Positions 19,504-28,249 of a stretch of 59,833 nucleotides of DNA are shown here, one piece after another (position 1 is the stretch's first letter; each line of letters opens with the position of its first letter). The notes beneath the pieces are model-generated. The model did no database searches, was not told where the DNA came from, and saw nothing but the letters and a program-made list of their open reading frames with translations. Where the stretch lies: contig NZ_RCZG01000020.1 in the NCBI RefSeq assembly GCF_006439015.1, positions 1 through 59,833 on the forward strand, read 5' to 3'. Position numbers and translations under genes: made by a program. The stretch is from Mycolicibacterium hodleri (GTDB lineage: Bacteria > Actinomycetota > Actinomycetes > Mycobacteriales > Mycobacteriaceae).

Positions 19504-20418
19504 GTGCGGTCGCTCCTCATCTTCACCCTCGTCGGCGTTGGCGCCCAACTCGTCGACGGCGCGCTGGGCATGGCGTTCGGTGTCACCGCCTCCACCCTGT
19601 TGGTGCTCAGCGGTGTGGCGGCGGCTCAGGCCAGCGCGGCGGTCCACCTGGCTGAGGTGGGCACCACGCTGGCGTCGGGCCTTTCCCACTGGCGGTTCAA
19701 GAACATCGACTGGGGCCTGGTGGCGAAGTTGGGCGTACCGGGCGCGATCGGGGCTTTCGCGGGGGCCACGGTGCTGTCGTCGCTGTCCACTGAGGACGCC
19801 GCGCCCGTGATGGCGGCGATCCTTCTGGTGATCGGCGTCTACGTGCTGCTGCGGTTCTCGCTGCGCACCCCGCCCGGGATCATCGCCGGCGGCACCAAGC
19901 ACGGCGCCAAGTTTCTGATGCCGTTGGGCTTGTTCGGTGGCTTCATCGACGCGTCCGGTGGCGGCGGCTGGGGACCGGTGACGACCAGCACGCTGCTGTC
20001 GCGGGGCAAGACCGCGCCGCGCACGGTGATCGGGTCGGTGAGCGCGTCAGAGTTCCTGGTGTCGGTATCGGCCTCGCTGGGGTTCCTGGTCGGCCTACGG
20101 TCGGAGTTCCTCGACAACCTGCCCATCGTGCTGGGGTTGGCCATCGGCGGCATCATCGCCGCTCCTTTCGCGGCGTGGCTGGTCAGCCGGATCAGTCCAG
20201 CGCTACTGGGTGCCGCAGTCGGCGGCATCGTCGTGCTGACCAACTCACAGAAGCTGGTGAAGTACTTCGCGGTCGCGTCACCGTGGTCGACGTTGATCTA
20301 CGGCGGCATCGTCATCGTGTGGGCGGTATTCGTTTACCTTGCCTGGAGGCTGTCGAAGGCACCGAGTTTCGCACTGAACCAGATCCCGGACGCGCAGCCG
20401 GCGGCCGACGCGCGCTGA
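19504..20418 (+). CDS. TauE/SafE-family permease (first of two)
   Basis: A 304-residue membrane protein with about eight hydrophobic segments. It has the two inverted half-repeats of the TauE/SafE family: the N-terminal half signature VGAQLVDGALGMAFGVTAS, and the second-half signature GGFIDASGGGGWGPVTTS. The family moves sulfite, sulfoacetate or other organic acids across the inner membrane; the substrate here is unknown. The GTG start has no strong ribosome-binding site, so translation may depend on the leader ORF upstream. A second family member follows 35 bases after it. Confidence 0.88.
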   Translation: MRSLLIFTLVGVGAQLVDGALGMAFGVTASTLLVLSGVAAAQASAAVHLAEVGTTLASGLSHWRFKNIDWGLVAKLGVPGAIGAFAGATVLSSLSTEDAAPVMAAILLVIGVYVLLRFSLRTPPGIIAGGTKHGAKFLMPLGLFGGFIDASGGGGWGPVTTSTLLSRGKTAPRTVIGSVSASEFLVSVSASLGFLVGLRSEFLDNLPIVLGLAIGGIIAAPFAAWLVSRISPALLGAAVGGIVVLTNSQKLVKYFAVASPWSTLIYGGIVIVWAVFVYLAWRLSKAPSFALNQIPDAQPAADAR

Positions 20419-20453
20419 CGGCAGTCTGTTCACCGCCCGATAGGGTTTGATCG

Positions 20454-21227
20454 ATGTCCGTCGCCCACATGATCCTGATCGCGTTGGCAGGCGTAGGGGC
20501 TGGAGCGATCAACGCGATCGTCGGCTCCGGCACGCTGATCACCTTCCCGACCCTGGTGGCGCTGGGCTATCCGCCGGTGACGGCGACCATGTCGAACGCG
20601 GTGGGCTTGGTGGCCGGCGGCATCTCGGGCACATGGGGGTACCGACGGGAACTCGAGGGGCAGTGGGACCGGCTGAAGTGGCAGATCCCAGGGTCGCTGC
20701 TCGGGGCGGTGATCGGTGCGTGGCTGCTGCTTCACCTGCCCGAGAAGGTATTCATCTCGGTGGTGCCGGTGCTGCTCGTCGGTGCCCTGCTACTGGTGGT
20801 GTTCGGGCCGCGGATCCAGGCGTGGGCGCGGGGCAGGTCGTCGGACGAGACGCAACCGGTGTCGACCAAGCGGATGGCCCTGTTGGTCCTCGGGACGTTC
20901 GCCGTCGGTATCTATGGCGGCTATTTCACTGCAGCCCAAGGCATCCTGTTGATCGGCGTGATGGGCGCGCTGCTGCCGGAGTCGATGCAGCGCATGAACG
21001 CAGCCAAGAATCTGCTGTCGTTGCTGGTGAACGTGGTGGCGGCGGCGGCCTACACGCTGGTGGCGTTCGACCGGATCAGCTGGCTGGCGGCGGGCCTCAT
21101 CGCGGTGGGGTCGCTGCTCGGCGGGTTCCTTGGTGCGCACTACGGGCGGCGGCTGTCGCCCAACGCGCTGCGGTTGGTGATCGTGGTGGTCGGGCTGATC
21201 GGGTTGTACCGGCTGCTGGCCGTTTAG
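20454..21227 (+). CDS. TauE/SafE-family permease (second of two)
   Basis: A 257-residue membrane protein of the same family as its neighbour but shorter. Signatures are GVGAGAINAIVGSGTLITFP (first half) and FAVGIYGGYFTAAQGILLIG (second half), with about eight membrane helices. It differs enough from the first copy to suggest a different substrate or old duplication rather than a recent copy. ATG start. It converges with the aldo/keto reductase gene, overlapping its end by four bases. Confidence 0.88.
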   Translation: MSVAHMILIALAGVGAGAINAIVGSGTLITFPTLVALGYPPVTATMSNAVGLVAGGISGTWGYRRELEGQWDRLKWQIPGSLLGAVIGAWLLLHLPEKVFISVVPVLLVGALLLVVFGPRIQAWARGRSSDETQPVSTKRMALLVLGTFAVGIYGGYFTAAQGILLIGVMGALLPESMQRMNAAKNLLSLLVNVVAAAAYTLVAFDRISWLAAGLIAVGSLLGGFLGAHYGRRLSPNALRLVIVVVGLIGLYRLLAV

Positions 21228-22294
21228 ACGTCCGAGCTCTCACGCCAGAGATCGATGCCTGAATCCGAGGCGTACCGGTCGATGTCGGCGAGTTCGTCGG
21301 CGGTGAACTCGAGGTTGTCCAGCGCACCCAGGTTCTCGTCGAGTTGCTCGACGCTGGAGGCGCCGATCAGCGTCGAGGTCACCGCGGGGTCGCGCAACAC
21401 CCAGGCCAGCGCGAGCTGGGCCAGCGACTGGCCGCGACGCTCGGCGATGGCCGCGAGACCCCGGAGCTGTTCGAGTACCTCGTCGGTGACCAACTCGTCG
21501 TCGAAGGTGGGGCGCGCGGTGGCGCGGTCGACGTCGGCCGCGGCGCGTTGCAGGTAGCGATTGGTCAGCAGGCCCTGGCCGAGCGCCGTGAAGGCGATGG
21601 CGCCCATGCCCGCCTTGGTGAGCTCGTCGGTCAGCCCGCCCTCGACCCACCGGTTCAACAGGGAGTAGGAGGGCTGGTGGATGACCAGCGGCGTGCCGAG
21701 GCGCTGCGCGATGGCCGACGCCTCCGCCGTCTTGGCCGCCGAGTACGACGAGATGCCCACGTAGCGCGTCTTTCCCGCCCGCACGGCCGTGTCGAGGGCG
21801 CCGATGGTCTCCTCCAGCGGCGTCACCGGGTCGATGCGGTGGGAGTAGAAGATGTCCACGTAGTCCAGGCTCATGCGGTCGAGGGACTCGTCGAGGCTCG
21901 CCAACAGGTAAGCGCGGCTGCCCAGCTGACCGTAGGGTCCGGGCCACATGTCCCAACCGGCCTTGGTGGAGATGACCATTTCATTGCGGTAGGGCTTGAA
22001 GTCGCGGCGCATCATCCGGCCGAAGTTCTCCTCGGCCGACCCGTACGGCGGGCCGTAGTTGTTGGCCAAATCGAAGTGGGTGATGCCGCGGTCGAAGGCG
22101 CGGCGCAGCACTTCCCGGATGACGTCGAAGGGCCGGTTGTCGCCGAAGTTGTACCAGAGACCCAACGAAATCGCCGGGAGGAGGAGACCGGACGATCCCA
22201 CGCGCCGGTAGGGCATCGCGTCGTAGCGGTCCCGGGCCGCGGCCCACGGATCATGGGTGAAGGGAACGTCGGTGATCGCGAGTTCATCGGCCAT
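21224..22294 (-). CDS. aldo/keto reductase (YghZ/L-glyceraldehyde 3-phosphate reductase type)
   Basis: A 356-residue NADPH-dependent aldo/keto reductase. The catalytic tetrad can be read as Asp and Tyr in HFDLANNYGPPYG, Lys in VISTKAGWD and His in FYSHRID. The ENFG...DFKPYRNEM region and length match the YghZ (AKR14) group, which reduces L-glyceraldehyde 3-phosphate and methylglyoxal. I use the ATG at 22294 (MADELAITDV) rather than an upstream start that would overlap the photolyase gene. The photolyase lies directly upstream on the same strand. Confidence 0.88.
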   Translation of the reverse strand: MADELAITDVPFTHDPWAAARDRYDAMPYRRVGSSGLLLPAISLGLWYNFGDNRPFDVIREVLRRAFDRGITHFDLANNYGPPYGSAEENFGRMMRRDFKPYRNEMVISTKAGWDMWPGPYGQLGSRAYLLASLDESLDRMSLDYVDIFYSHRIDPVTPLEETIGALDTAVRAGKTRYVGISSYSAAKTAEASAIAQRLGTPLVIHQPSYSLLNRWVEGGLTDELTKAGMGAIAFTALGQGLLTNRYLQRAAADVDRATARPTFDDELVTDEVLEQLRGLAAIAERRGQSLAQLALAWVLRDPAVTSTLIGASSVEQLDENLGALDNLEFTADELADIDRYASDSGIDLWRESSDV

Positions 22295-22317
22295 GGGATC
22301 GATCGTATGCCGACGCG

Positions 22318-23811
22318 TCAAAACGCCTGGCGGTCGGCCTCTTGCTCGAGCACGGCGTCGAGATCCTTGAGGCGGTCCATGTTGGCGACCACCCGTTGAG
22401 TGCGGTTGTTCTTGGCCAACATGTCTCGATTACGGTGGACGAAGTTCCAGTAGCCGGCGGTGAATGGGCAGGCGTCGTCGCCGAGGCGCTTCTTCGGGTC
22501 GTACGCGCAGTCGCCGCAGTGATCGCTCATCTTGTTGATGTACGCGCCACCGGACGCGTACGGCTTCGTGGCGAGCAGGCCGCCGTCGGCGTGCTGGCTC
22601 ATTCCGACGACGTTGGTCGGCATCACCCACCGGAAGCCGTCGACGTAGGAGGAGGCAAACCACTCGGTGAGGTCGTCGGGTTTATAGCCGCGCTGCAGGG
22701 CGTGGTTCCCGAGCACCATCAGGCGCTGGATGTGGTGATTCCAGCCGCGGTCACGGACGCCCCCGATCGCGTCGCGTAGACACGCCGCGGTGACGGAGTC
22801 CGCGTCGAGGTTCGTCCACCAATCCGGCAGCGGCGCATGGGCTCCCAGGGCATTGTTGCGGGTGTACTCGGGGCCGAAGTGCCAGTACAGGTGCCACATG
22901 TATTCACGCCAGCCGAGGATCTGCCGGATGAAGCCCTCGACGGCGGCCAGGGGAGCGTCCCTGCGGTGGTAGGCCTGCTCCGCGGCCTCGACGGCATCGA
23001 GCGGGTGCAGTACGCCGAGGTTGAGTGGGACCGACAGCAGGGAGTGCGACATGGCCCAGTCGTCGCTCATGATGGCGTCCTCGTAGCGGCCGAACTCCGG
23101 GAGACGGTGTTCGATGAAGCGGTTGAGGGCACGACGCGCCTCGGTGGGGGTGACGGCGAACAGTCGCGGCCCGTCCACTCCGACCGTGTCGAGGTTCATT
23201 CGGTCGAGGTCGCGGCGCACCTGCTCGTCGACATCGTCCTCGCGCGGTTGGTACGGCTTTGGCAGGCCGAGCGTCTTTTGCTTCTTCGGCGGAGACTCGC
23301 GGTTCTCCTCGTCGTAGTTCCACCTGTCGCCGACGGGCTCGCGTCCGTCCATGAGCACGTCGAAACGACGGCGCTGGTCGCGGTAGAAATCCTCCATGCG
23401 GAACCGCTGGCGATTGCCCGCCCAATGCTGAAAATCCTTGCGGGACAACGCAAAAGTCGGCGTCGGGAGCACGTCGGCCACCAGACCCAGTTGGCGCATG
23501 CGGTGGACGAACTTCTCTGCAGCGTGTGACGTCGGTTCGTGGACGAGGACCGGACGACCGTACTGCTCCAGGGCAGCGGTATAGGTGTCGGTCCGCAGCA
23601 GGGTGGCGCGGTCGCCGAGGTCCTCGTCGGCGTGGCGCAACGCAGACAGGACGAGGTGCAGCTTCTGGCGGTGATACCGACGTTTCCGCAGCGCCGAGGT
23701 CGCCTCGACGAGCAGCACTTCGCGGTGCGCGTGCTCGCCGCCGTAGACCGCCGGTCCGAGCTGGTCGGCGAAGAGCCACAGGGGAGTGTCGTCGCGCGTC
23801 TTCGAGGTCAC
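22318..23811 (-). CDS. iron-sulfur (6-4)-type photolyase / FeS-BCP cryptochrome
   Basis: A 497-residue member of the deoxyribodipyrimidine-photolyase-related group, which repairs (6-4) UV photoproducts with FAD, a lumazine antenna and a [4Fe-4S] cluster. Four Cys at 344, 432, 435 and 448 have the same spacing (88, 3, 13) as the cluster ligands of Agrobacterium PhrB (350, 438, 441, 454). The FAD domain includes GWREYMWHLYW, NALQRGYKPDDLTEWF and GFRWVMPTNVVGMSQ. It precedes the aldo/keto reductase in the same direction. GTG start. Confidence 0.9.
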   Translation of the reverse strand: MTSKTRDDTPLWLFADQLGPAVYGGEHAHREVLLVEATSALRKRRYHRQKLHLVLSALRHADEDLGDRATLLRTDTYTAALEQYGRPVLVHEPTSHAAEKFVHRMRQLGLVADVLPTPTFALSRKDFQHWAGNRQRFRMEDFYRDQRRRFDVLMDGREPVGDRWNYDEENRESPPKKQKTLGLPKPYQPREDDVDEQVRRDLDRMNLDTVGVDGPRLFAVTPTEARRALNRFIEHRLPEFGRYEDAIMSDDWAMSHSLLSVPLNLGVLHPLDAVEAAEQAYHRRDAPLAAVEGFIRQILGWREYMWHLYWHFGPEYTRNNALGAHAPLPDWWTNLDADSVTAACLRDAIGGVRDRGWNHHIQRLMVLGNHALQRGYKPDDLTEWFASSYVDGFRWVMPTNVVGMSQHADGGLLATKPYASGGAYINKMSDHCGDCAYDPKKRLGDDACPFTAGYWNFVHRNRDMLAKNNRTQRVVANMDRLKDLDAVLEQEADRQAF

Positions 23812-23922
23812 GCCTCCTTACTACCCTCGAGCGATGCTGCCGACGCGAATTCAATGCGGTTGGGATTGCTGGTGGTCGCTGCGGTAGCATTTCGACCGCT
23901 GCCGGCGATCCCGGCAGTGTCG

Positions 23923-23996
<74 letters not shown>

Positions 23997-24001
23997 CAAC
24001 G

Positions 24002-24035
24002 AAAACCCGCTCCGACCAGTGTCGGAGCGGGTTTT
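24002..24035 (+). terminator. terminator after tRNA-Pro
   Basis: A perfect 15-base-pair stem, AAAACCCGCTCCGAC (24002-24016) with its complement at 24021-24035, closes a CAGT loop. A-tract and T-tract flank it on either side, so it can act in both directions: ending the tRNA transcript and the integrase transcript that arrives from the other side. Confidence 0.9.
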
Positions 24036-24109
24036 GTGTTCTCCGGGTGTTGCTCGCGTTCGGGCTAGTGTCCCAACAGTGTCCCAAGCGACAGCCGTTG
24101 GGCCAAGGG

Positions 24110-25510
24110 TCACCCGAAGAGTGCGGCGCCGGCGGCGCGCAAGTCATCACGCTGGGCATCGGAGTAGATCGACAGTGATACCGCCGGATCATGGCCGTGC
24201 CACGCGGCGACGACGTGCACCGGCAAACCGCCGGCCAACATGAGACTGACGCTGGTATTGCGGAGACCCTTGAGGTGGATGCGGCGCAGGCCGGCACGCT
24301 CGCGTAGGCGCTGGAATTCGTCGGAGTACCACTCGTGGCGGATTGAAGAGCCGTCCTCGCGCACCGCGACTAGACGATCGTCGGACCACCGACTCCCGAA
24401 GGCTCGGGCTTCGTCTTGCTGAAGGGCCCTCAACTCTCGCAGGGCGGCGGCCAGCTCGGCCGGCAAGGGAAGGTCCCGGCGGCTGCGCCGAGATTTGGGC
24501 ATGCCCTCCACGGATTCCTTCCCGACCGCCACCCTGCTACGGCGAATCAACAACGTGTCGTCTTTAAGCGCGGACCACCGAATGCCGAGCACTTCGGAGC
24601 GGCGCAGCCCGTAGCAGCTCAGCAGCCAGCAGGCGAACAACCTGTCCTCTCGCACCGATGTCCGAAACCGTTCGACCTCAGCGAGCGTCCAGGATTTCGA
24701 GGTCTCAGGATTGTCGTCGATGAGCTCATCGCCCGGACGCTCTACGAGCGCGATCACGTTTCGGGTGAGCGCGCCCTGGTCGACGAAGGACTGAACCACC
24801 ATTCCAAAGGTTGTCAGTGTCGACCGCACGGTAACGGGCTTGACACCTCTCGCGGTTGGTTCGGCGTTCTTCGGATCGTTCAGAACGTAGACACCGCGAC
24901 GTATACGGGTGACGCGGTTCGCTCTGAGCAGGCCAGCCACGCAGGTGTGCACGTCGCGGTCGGGAAATGCGGCCGCGAGGTCAACGGCGGCGATGCCATC
25001 GGGGTGGCTGCCAATCAGCTCGGCCACGCGTGCCGCCAGGCTGCCGGGGCGATATCGCTTGGTCGAACTGCGGCCCTGAGTCAGCATCCACTCCACCAGT
25101 GCGTCGCCGTCGGCCTTGGTCAGCTGCTGCAGCTTCTTTCCACCCAGGTAGCGGCGGACAGCTGCGAGGTCGTAGGTGTAGCCCTGGAGGGTCACGCTCC
25201 GGATTCCGCGACGCCCAGCCAGCCACTCGTCGCATGCTTCGGCGACCGTTTGCGTCGATTTCCGAGTGTAGAACCCGGTGGCGACTTCGGTTGTTATGCG
25301 GCGATATTCGCGCTTTGCTTCGGCCAGGGTTCGGTAGGTGAACCGCCTGCGGTCGCGGGTGCCGTCAGGCTTGCTGCCGACGTCGGCTCGGAACTCGTAG
25401 GTGACCGAGCCGCTCCTTGAGGTCCTTTTAGTGATTGGCTCAGCTCGCCGCGAGCGATTTGTCTGCTGAGCTTGGCTGTGGTCCGAGGCCATACCCGTTT
25501 CGAAGGTCAC
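24110..25510 (-). CDS. int: tyrosine-family integrase with an inserted winged-helix-like segment
   Basis: A 466-residue phage/ICE-type integrase. An N-terminal arm-binding region has the AP2-like strand pattern YEFRADVGSKPDGTRDRRRF. A SAM-like core follows, then the catalytic domain: Arg in CYGLRRSEVLGIRW, His-x-x-x-Arg in IHLKGLRN, His in WHGHDPAV and Tyr in LSIYSDA. Between ~175 and 235 it carries an extra segment (LAARVAELIGSHPDGIAAVD, then RANRVTRIRRGVYVL) that looks like a winged helix, not usual in this family. Its position at tRNA-Pro and the excisionase upstream show it is the recombinase of an element inserted at the tRNA. Confidence 0.88.
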   Translation of the reverse strand: MTFETGMASDHSQAQQTNRSRRAEPITKRTSRSGSVTYEFRADVGSKPDGTRDRRRFTYRTLAEAKREYRRITTEVATGFYTRKSTQTVAEACDEWLAGRRGIRSVTLQGYTYDLAAVRRYLGGKKLQQLTKADGDALVEWMLTQGRSSTKRYRPGSLAARVAELIGSHPDGIAAVDLAAAFPDRDVHTCVAGLLRANRVTRIRRGVYVLNDPKNAEPTARGVKPVTVRSTLTTFGMVVQSFVDQGALTRNVIALVERPGDELIDDNPETSKSWTLAEVERFRTSVREDRLFACWLLSCYGLRRSEVLGIRWSALKDDTLLIRRSRVAVGKESVEGMPKSRRSRRDLPLPAELAAALRELRALQQDEARAFGSRWSDDRLVAVREDGSSIRHEWYSDEFQRLRERAGLRRIHLKGLRNTSVSLMLAGGLPVHVVAAWHGHDPAVSLSIYSDAQRDDLRAAGAALFG

Positions 25511-25626
25511 CTTTGTCCGTTCCTCTGGTTGGAGGCCGACGGGTCAGCCTAGTGAAGGCCAGCTCTGAATGGGTACTGTCGCACCCTTGGTCGCATGATC
25601 AACTTGTATTGACAGTCTCTACGTCT

Positions 25627-25809
25627 TCATGCCGCGACAATCTCGCGCAGTTCAGCGGTGACGATGTATATGCGACCACCCAGTCGCCGTGACGGGAGCT
25701 CTCCTGTGGCTGCGAGCCGGTAAGCCGAAGCGCGGCTAATTCCCAGCAGCTTGGCTGCCTGTGGTACGGGTAGGAGAAGTGGCAGCGTGTCAAATGTGTT
25801 GCTTTGCAT
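25627..25809 (-). CDS. xis: excisionase-type helix-turn-helix protein
   Basis: A 60-residue MerR-like/HTH_17 DNA-binding protein (PQAAKLLGISRASAYRLAATG, then ELPSRRLGGRIYIV for the wing). This is the usual form of actinobacterial element excisionases. It has an excellent ribosome-binding site (AAGGAGGTGA) upstream of the ATG. It is in line with the integrase downstream, 116 bases away, so the pair probably forms the int-xis module that controls the direction of recombination. Confidence 0.85.
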   Translation of the reverse strand: MQSNTFDTLPLLLPVPQAAKLLGISRASAYRLAATGELPSRRLGGRIYIVTAELREIVAA

Positions 25810-25860
25810 ATTAATTCACCTCCTTAGGTCAAGTGCTTCGGCATGTGCGGAGGGCTAGCC

Positions 25861-26043
25861 ATGAACTCGTCCGGTCCTATCTTGCAAATGCCTGATAGCG
25901 ATGGTTCGGAGCGTAGGAGACTTTGGGACTCTGCGTCCACCAGCATCGGCGAGTTTCTGACCAGAGACGCAATGGAACAACGATATTCGCCAACTGTCTC
26001 AGTCGGTCAGGGACAAATGGCGACACCGCAGGGGCATATTTGA
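25861..26043 (+). CDS. small hypothetical protein of the tRNA-Pro element
   Basis: A 60-residue ORF, chosen for the GGAGGG (25849-25854) six bases before its ATG. The sequence is polar (SERRRLWDSASTSIGEFLT) with no motif I recognise. It is divergent from the excisionase, with the two ribosome-binding regions close together. It could be a small accessory protein of the element, or chance coding with a good ribosome-binding site. Confidence 0.4.
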   Translation: MNSSGPILQMPDSDGSERRRLWDSASTSIGEFLTRDAMEQRYSPTVSVGQGQMATPQGHI

Positions 26044-26073
26044 ACGGCGGTTGTTTAACCTTGTCGTGGCTGG

Positions 26074-26340
26074 CTACGACTCCAAATCCAAGTCAAGCAG
26101 CTCGCTGGCCGGTACTCCGAGTGCGTCGGCGATGTCGAAGAGGCGTTCATAAAGCAGTCCCCGGCGCCCGCGTTCGACGTCGATCAACACGTTACGAGTG
26201 ACCCCAGACTGGAGGGCGAGGGCCTCCTGGGTCATTCCGCGGGCTAGGCGCAAGGCGCGGATTGTCTCCCCGACTGTATTGCGGTGTGTTGCCCATGCGG
26301 CGGCCCGGTCGGGATCGTTTTGACCGGGTCGCGTAGGCAC
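26074..26340 (-). CDS. XRE-family transcriptional regulator
   Basis: An 88-residue Cro/CI-type HTH protein. The HTH is GETIRALRLARGMTQEALAL followed by VTRNVLIDVERGRRGLLYER, with the usual helix for dimer contact after it (LFDIADALGVPASELLDL). I use the GTG at 26340, which has a run of six G directly upstream; the reading frame is open further upstream but poorly protein-like. It is the probable repressor of the element and faces a 10-base palindrome. Confidence 0.82.
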   Translation of the reverse strand: MPTRPGQNDPDRAAAWATHRNTVGETIRALRLARGMTQEALALQSGVTRNVLIDVERGRRGLLYERLFDIADALGVPASELLDLDLES

Positions 26341-26378
26341 GCCCCCCAGTAATGGCGACGAGGTCGCAACAATCTGCC

Positions 26379-26390
26379 CTACTAGTAGTA
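26379..26390. promoter_or_regulatory. palindromic operator candidate
   Basis: CTACTAGTAG (26379-26388) is a perfect 10-base palindrome overlapping a shifted copy of the same core (TACTAGTA). It lies 40 bases upstream of the XRE regulator start and upstream of the divergent gene at 26548, the expected place for an operator bound by that regulator. Confidence 0.4.
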
Positions 26391-26547
26391 CATTGCCCAA
26401 GTGTGACCTACAGCCATTGCATGCCGGTGTTGACACGACACCCGGTTTCTCTGATCTCAAGACCCCTGGAATGTGAGTCGAGCGGTACCAGCACCGCTCT
26501 CTGCGAAGCGCGTTCACTGGTTGCCAGTCGCAGACAAGGACAGCTCA

Positions 26548-26772
26548 ATGGTTGAGAGCGTTCCGAGCCGGAAGTCCGTTGACATTCTGCTGTCGCTGCC
26601 CGAGGAGTTGAAAGAACGTATGGTCAACACCATCACGTGGACCCAGCCGCTTACCGGTATCAGCCAGCAGCAGAGGTTCATCCGCAAGGCAATCTTGGAG
26701 TTGTGCGAGAGACTCGAACATGACTTCAACGCAGGCAAGCCATTTCAGCCCCGTGTCATTCTCGACACATGA
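26548..26772 (+). CDS. small protein, possible ribbon-helix-helix DNA-binding type
   Basis: A 74-residue protein. Residues 8-30 (SVDILLSLPEELKERMVNT) resemble the strand plus first helix of ribbon-helix-helix proteins, and QQRFIRKAILELCERLEHD could be the second helix. This suggests DNA binding in partition or regulation, as seen in plasmids and integrative elements. The ATG at 26548 has AAGGAC upstream. It is divergent from the XRE regulator. The assignment is weak beyond general shape. Confidence 0.6.
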   Translation: MVESVPSRKSVDILLSLPEELKERMVNTITWTQPLTGISQQQRFIRKAILELCERLEHDFNAGKPFQPRVILDT

Positions 26773-26900
26773 GAACGTCACCGGGGGCATGCTTTTCTGA
26801 TGTGCGGTACGTCAGGCGCTTACACCTGACGCCCCTGCGACGTAGTTCGCGACTCGTTCAGTCTGCGCCCGTCATGTCACGTGGGCGTTTCAGCGCACGT

Positions 26901-27305
26901 TCAGCCTTGACGACCTCGATGCGGCCCTGGGGCCGAAGATGCTCGATGTAGTGACGCAATAAGGCGCAGACCCGGCACATCGATGAAGGAGTCGTCGAGT
27001 ACATCAACGTTCAACTCGAAGACTTGTTCAACGGGTAAATCGCTGTCCCCCTGTGCCGTTTGGTCTCGGAAGGTGGCCAAGCGAGCGGCGCGCTGCGCGT
27101 CGGCGGTCGGCGTGTCGCGGCGTGCGCTATCACGGTCCTGGGCGGCCATCGAGGCAGCGTCCGAGACTGGACACCACCCGTTAACAATCCTGTACGGGAT
27201 GTGGTTGGAGTTAAACCCGCCAGCTAGACGCCGAGTCGTGCAGGTAGCCGAAGCGGCGAAGAAAGCGGTCCCAGCCTGATGTCACCGCCCTCGTTCGTCC
27301 CACGC
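26901..27305 (-). pseudogene. decayed second copy of the acidic protein gene at 27504-27869
   Basis: On the minus strand, 26901-27149 is open for 82 codons (MAAQDRDSARRDTP to AQGDSDLPVEQVFE and DDSFIDVPGL). It aligns with the middle of the neighbouring acidic protein (AQGDSEAPDEWP, DDPSIDVAAL). Further upstream, 27230-27305 matches the start of that gene at DNA level (ACGAACGAGGGCGGTGACAT against ACGAACACGGGCGGTGACAC). The frames are no longer joined and the C-terminal motif is lost. It reads as an old duplicate that has decayed. Confidence 0.5.
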
Positions 27306-27503
27306 GAAGTGCAACTGCCGCTGCTGAATTCGATCTGCCATGAAGTCAAGGACTGGGTCCAGAATGGGAGAGTCGGGTACACGAAGTCCTTGTGCAGCAA
27401 CCGAGGACGCCCAGCGTTCCGTAGGGAGTGATTTACAGCGTTCGAGCGTCATAGCGCTACAAAGGCCATGCGGCGGGCGCGGAGACGCGCCCAGCGGGGA
27501 CGG

Positions 27504-27869
27504 TCAGCGAGGATCGGCGACGGGTCCGCCGCTCGCGTCTGGTCTCGGCAAGCCGTAGCGAGCGCGAATTTCTTCCTCGCCAAACGTGCGGCCGGCTGCG
27601 AGGTCAGCGTCCGATTCCCGCAGCGACTCATGAAGGGCTGCCACATCAATGGACGGGTCGTCGAAGGGCCAGTCGTCGAGTTCGTCGATGGGCCATTCGT
27701 CGGGGGCTTCGCTGTCGCCCTGGGCCGACGTGTCGGACGCTTCCCAAGCAGCAACTTCATCCTGCGGTAGCGGCTCGTCGAAGTCATCTGAGACATTAAG
27801 GTCGGGCAGTTGGCCGAAGCGGCGCGGGGACGTGGGTTCCAGCCCGGTGTCACCGCCCGTGTTCGTCAC
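27504..27869 (-). CDS. acidic hypothetical protein with antitoxin-like C-terminus
   Basis: A 121-residue, strongly acidic protein. The middle is Asp/Glu/Trp-rich (DELDDWPFDDPS). The last part, ALHESLRESDADLAAGRTFG then EEEIRARYGLP, resembles the C-terminal tail of antitoxins that wrap RelE/ParE toxins, but no toxin gene is visible downstream. GTG start; an in-frame stop lies just upstream. A diverged copy lies ~600 bases away on the same strand. The function is unknown. Confidence 0.55.
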   Translation of the reverse strand: MTNTGGDTGLEPTSPRRFGQLPDLNVSDDFDEPLPQDEVAAWEASDTSAQGDSEAPDEWPIDELDDWPFDDPSIDVAALHESLRESDADLAAGRTFGEEEIRARYGLPRPDASGGPVADPR

Positions 27870-27898
27870 GAGTTCAGGATAGCCACCGGCGTCTCACC

Positions 27899-28099
27899 TC
27901 ACGGCTGCAAATTCCATGCGGCGGCAACCGTAACCGGCACCGTAGGGCTGGCCTGGTCGACGCTCCCGTCACTCTCGAGGTAGTAGGGGAGGAGGTCGTG
28001 GCCGTCGATGCGCAAGGCGACGATCGGCAACTGCGTGCCGTCCTTGAGCGTGGCGGTCAATCCAGGAGGAGCCGTGACGAAAATCTGATGATCAGCCAT
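27899..28099 (-). CDS. small hypothetical protein
   Basis: A 66-residue protein of beta-rich pattern (HQIFVTAPPGLTATLKDGTQ, LPIVALRIDGHDLLPYYL). No family is recognised. The ATG at 28099 is chosen because the codons before it look less protein-like, although the frame stays open to 28378. It points away from the gene at 28250 and may mark the edge between the tRNA-Pro element and the stress region. Confidence 0.55.
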   Translation of the reverse strand: MADHQIFVTAPPGLTATLKDGTQLPIVALRIDGHDLLPYYLESDGSVDQASPTVPVTVAAAWNLQP

Positions 28100-28249
28100 G
28101 ACCGTGAACGTAATTGGCGTGTTGGTCGACGGCAGCGTGGACGCTGGATCGCGAGCGCGAAATGTGCGGGCGGTCTGTGCGCGGGGAGTGCCATCTTCCT
28201 TTGACGAAACCGGGCGACATTTCCAGTGCAGGTGGGTAAACCTAGAGTC

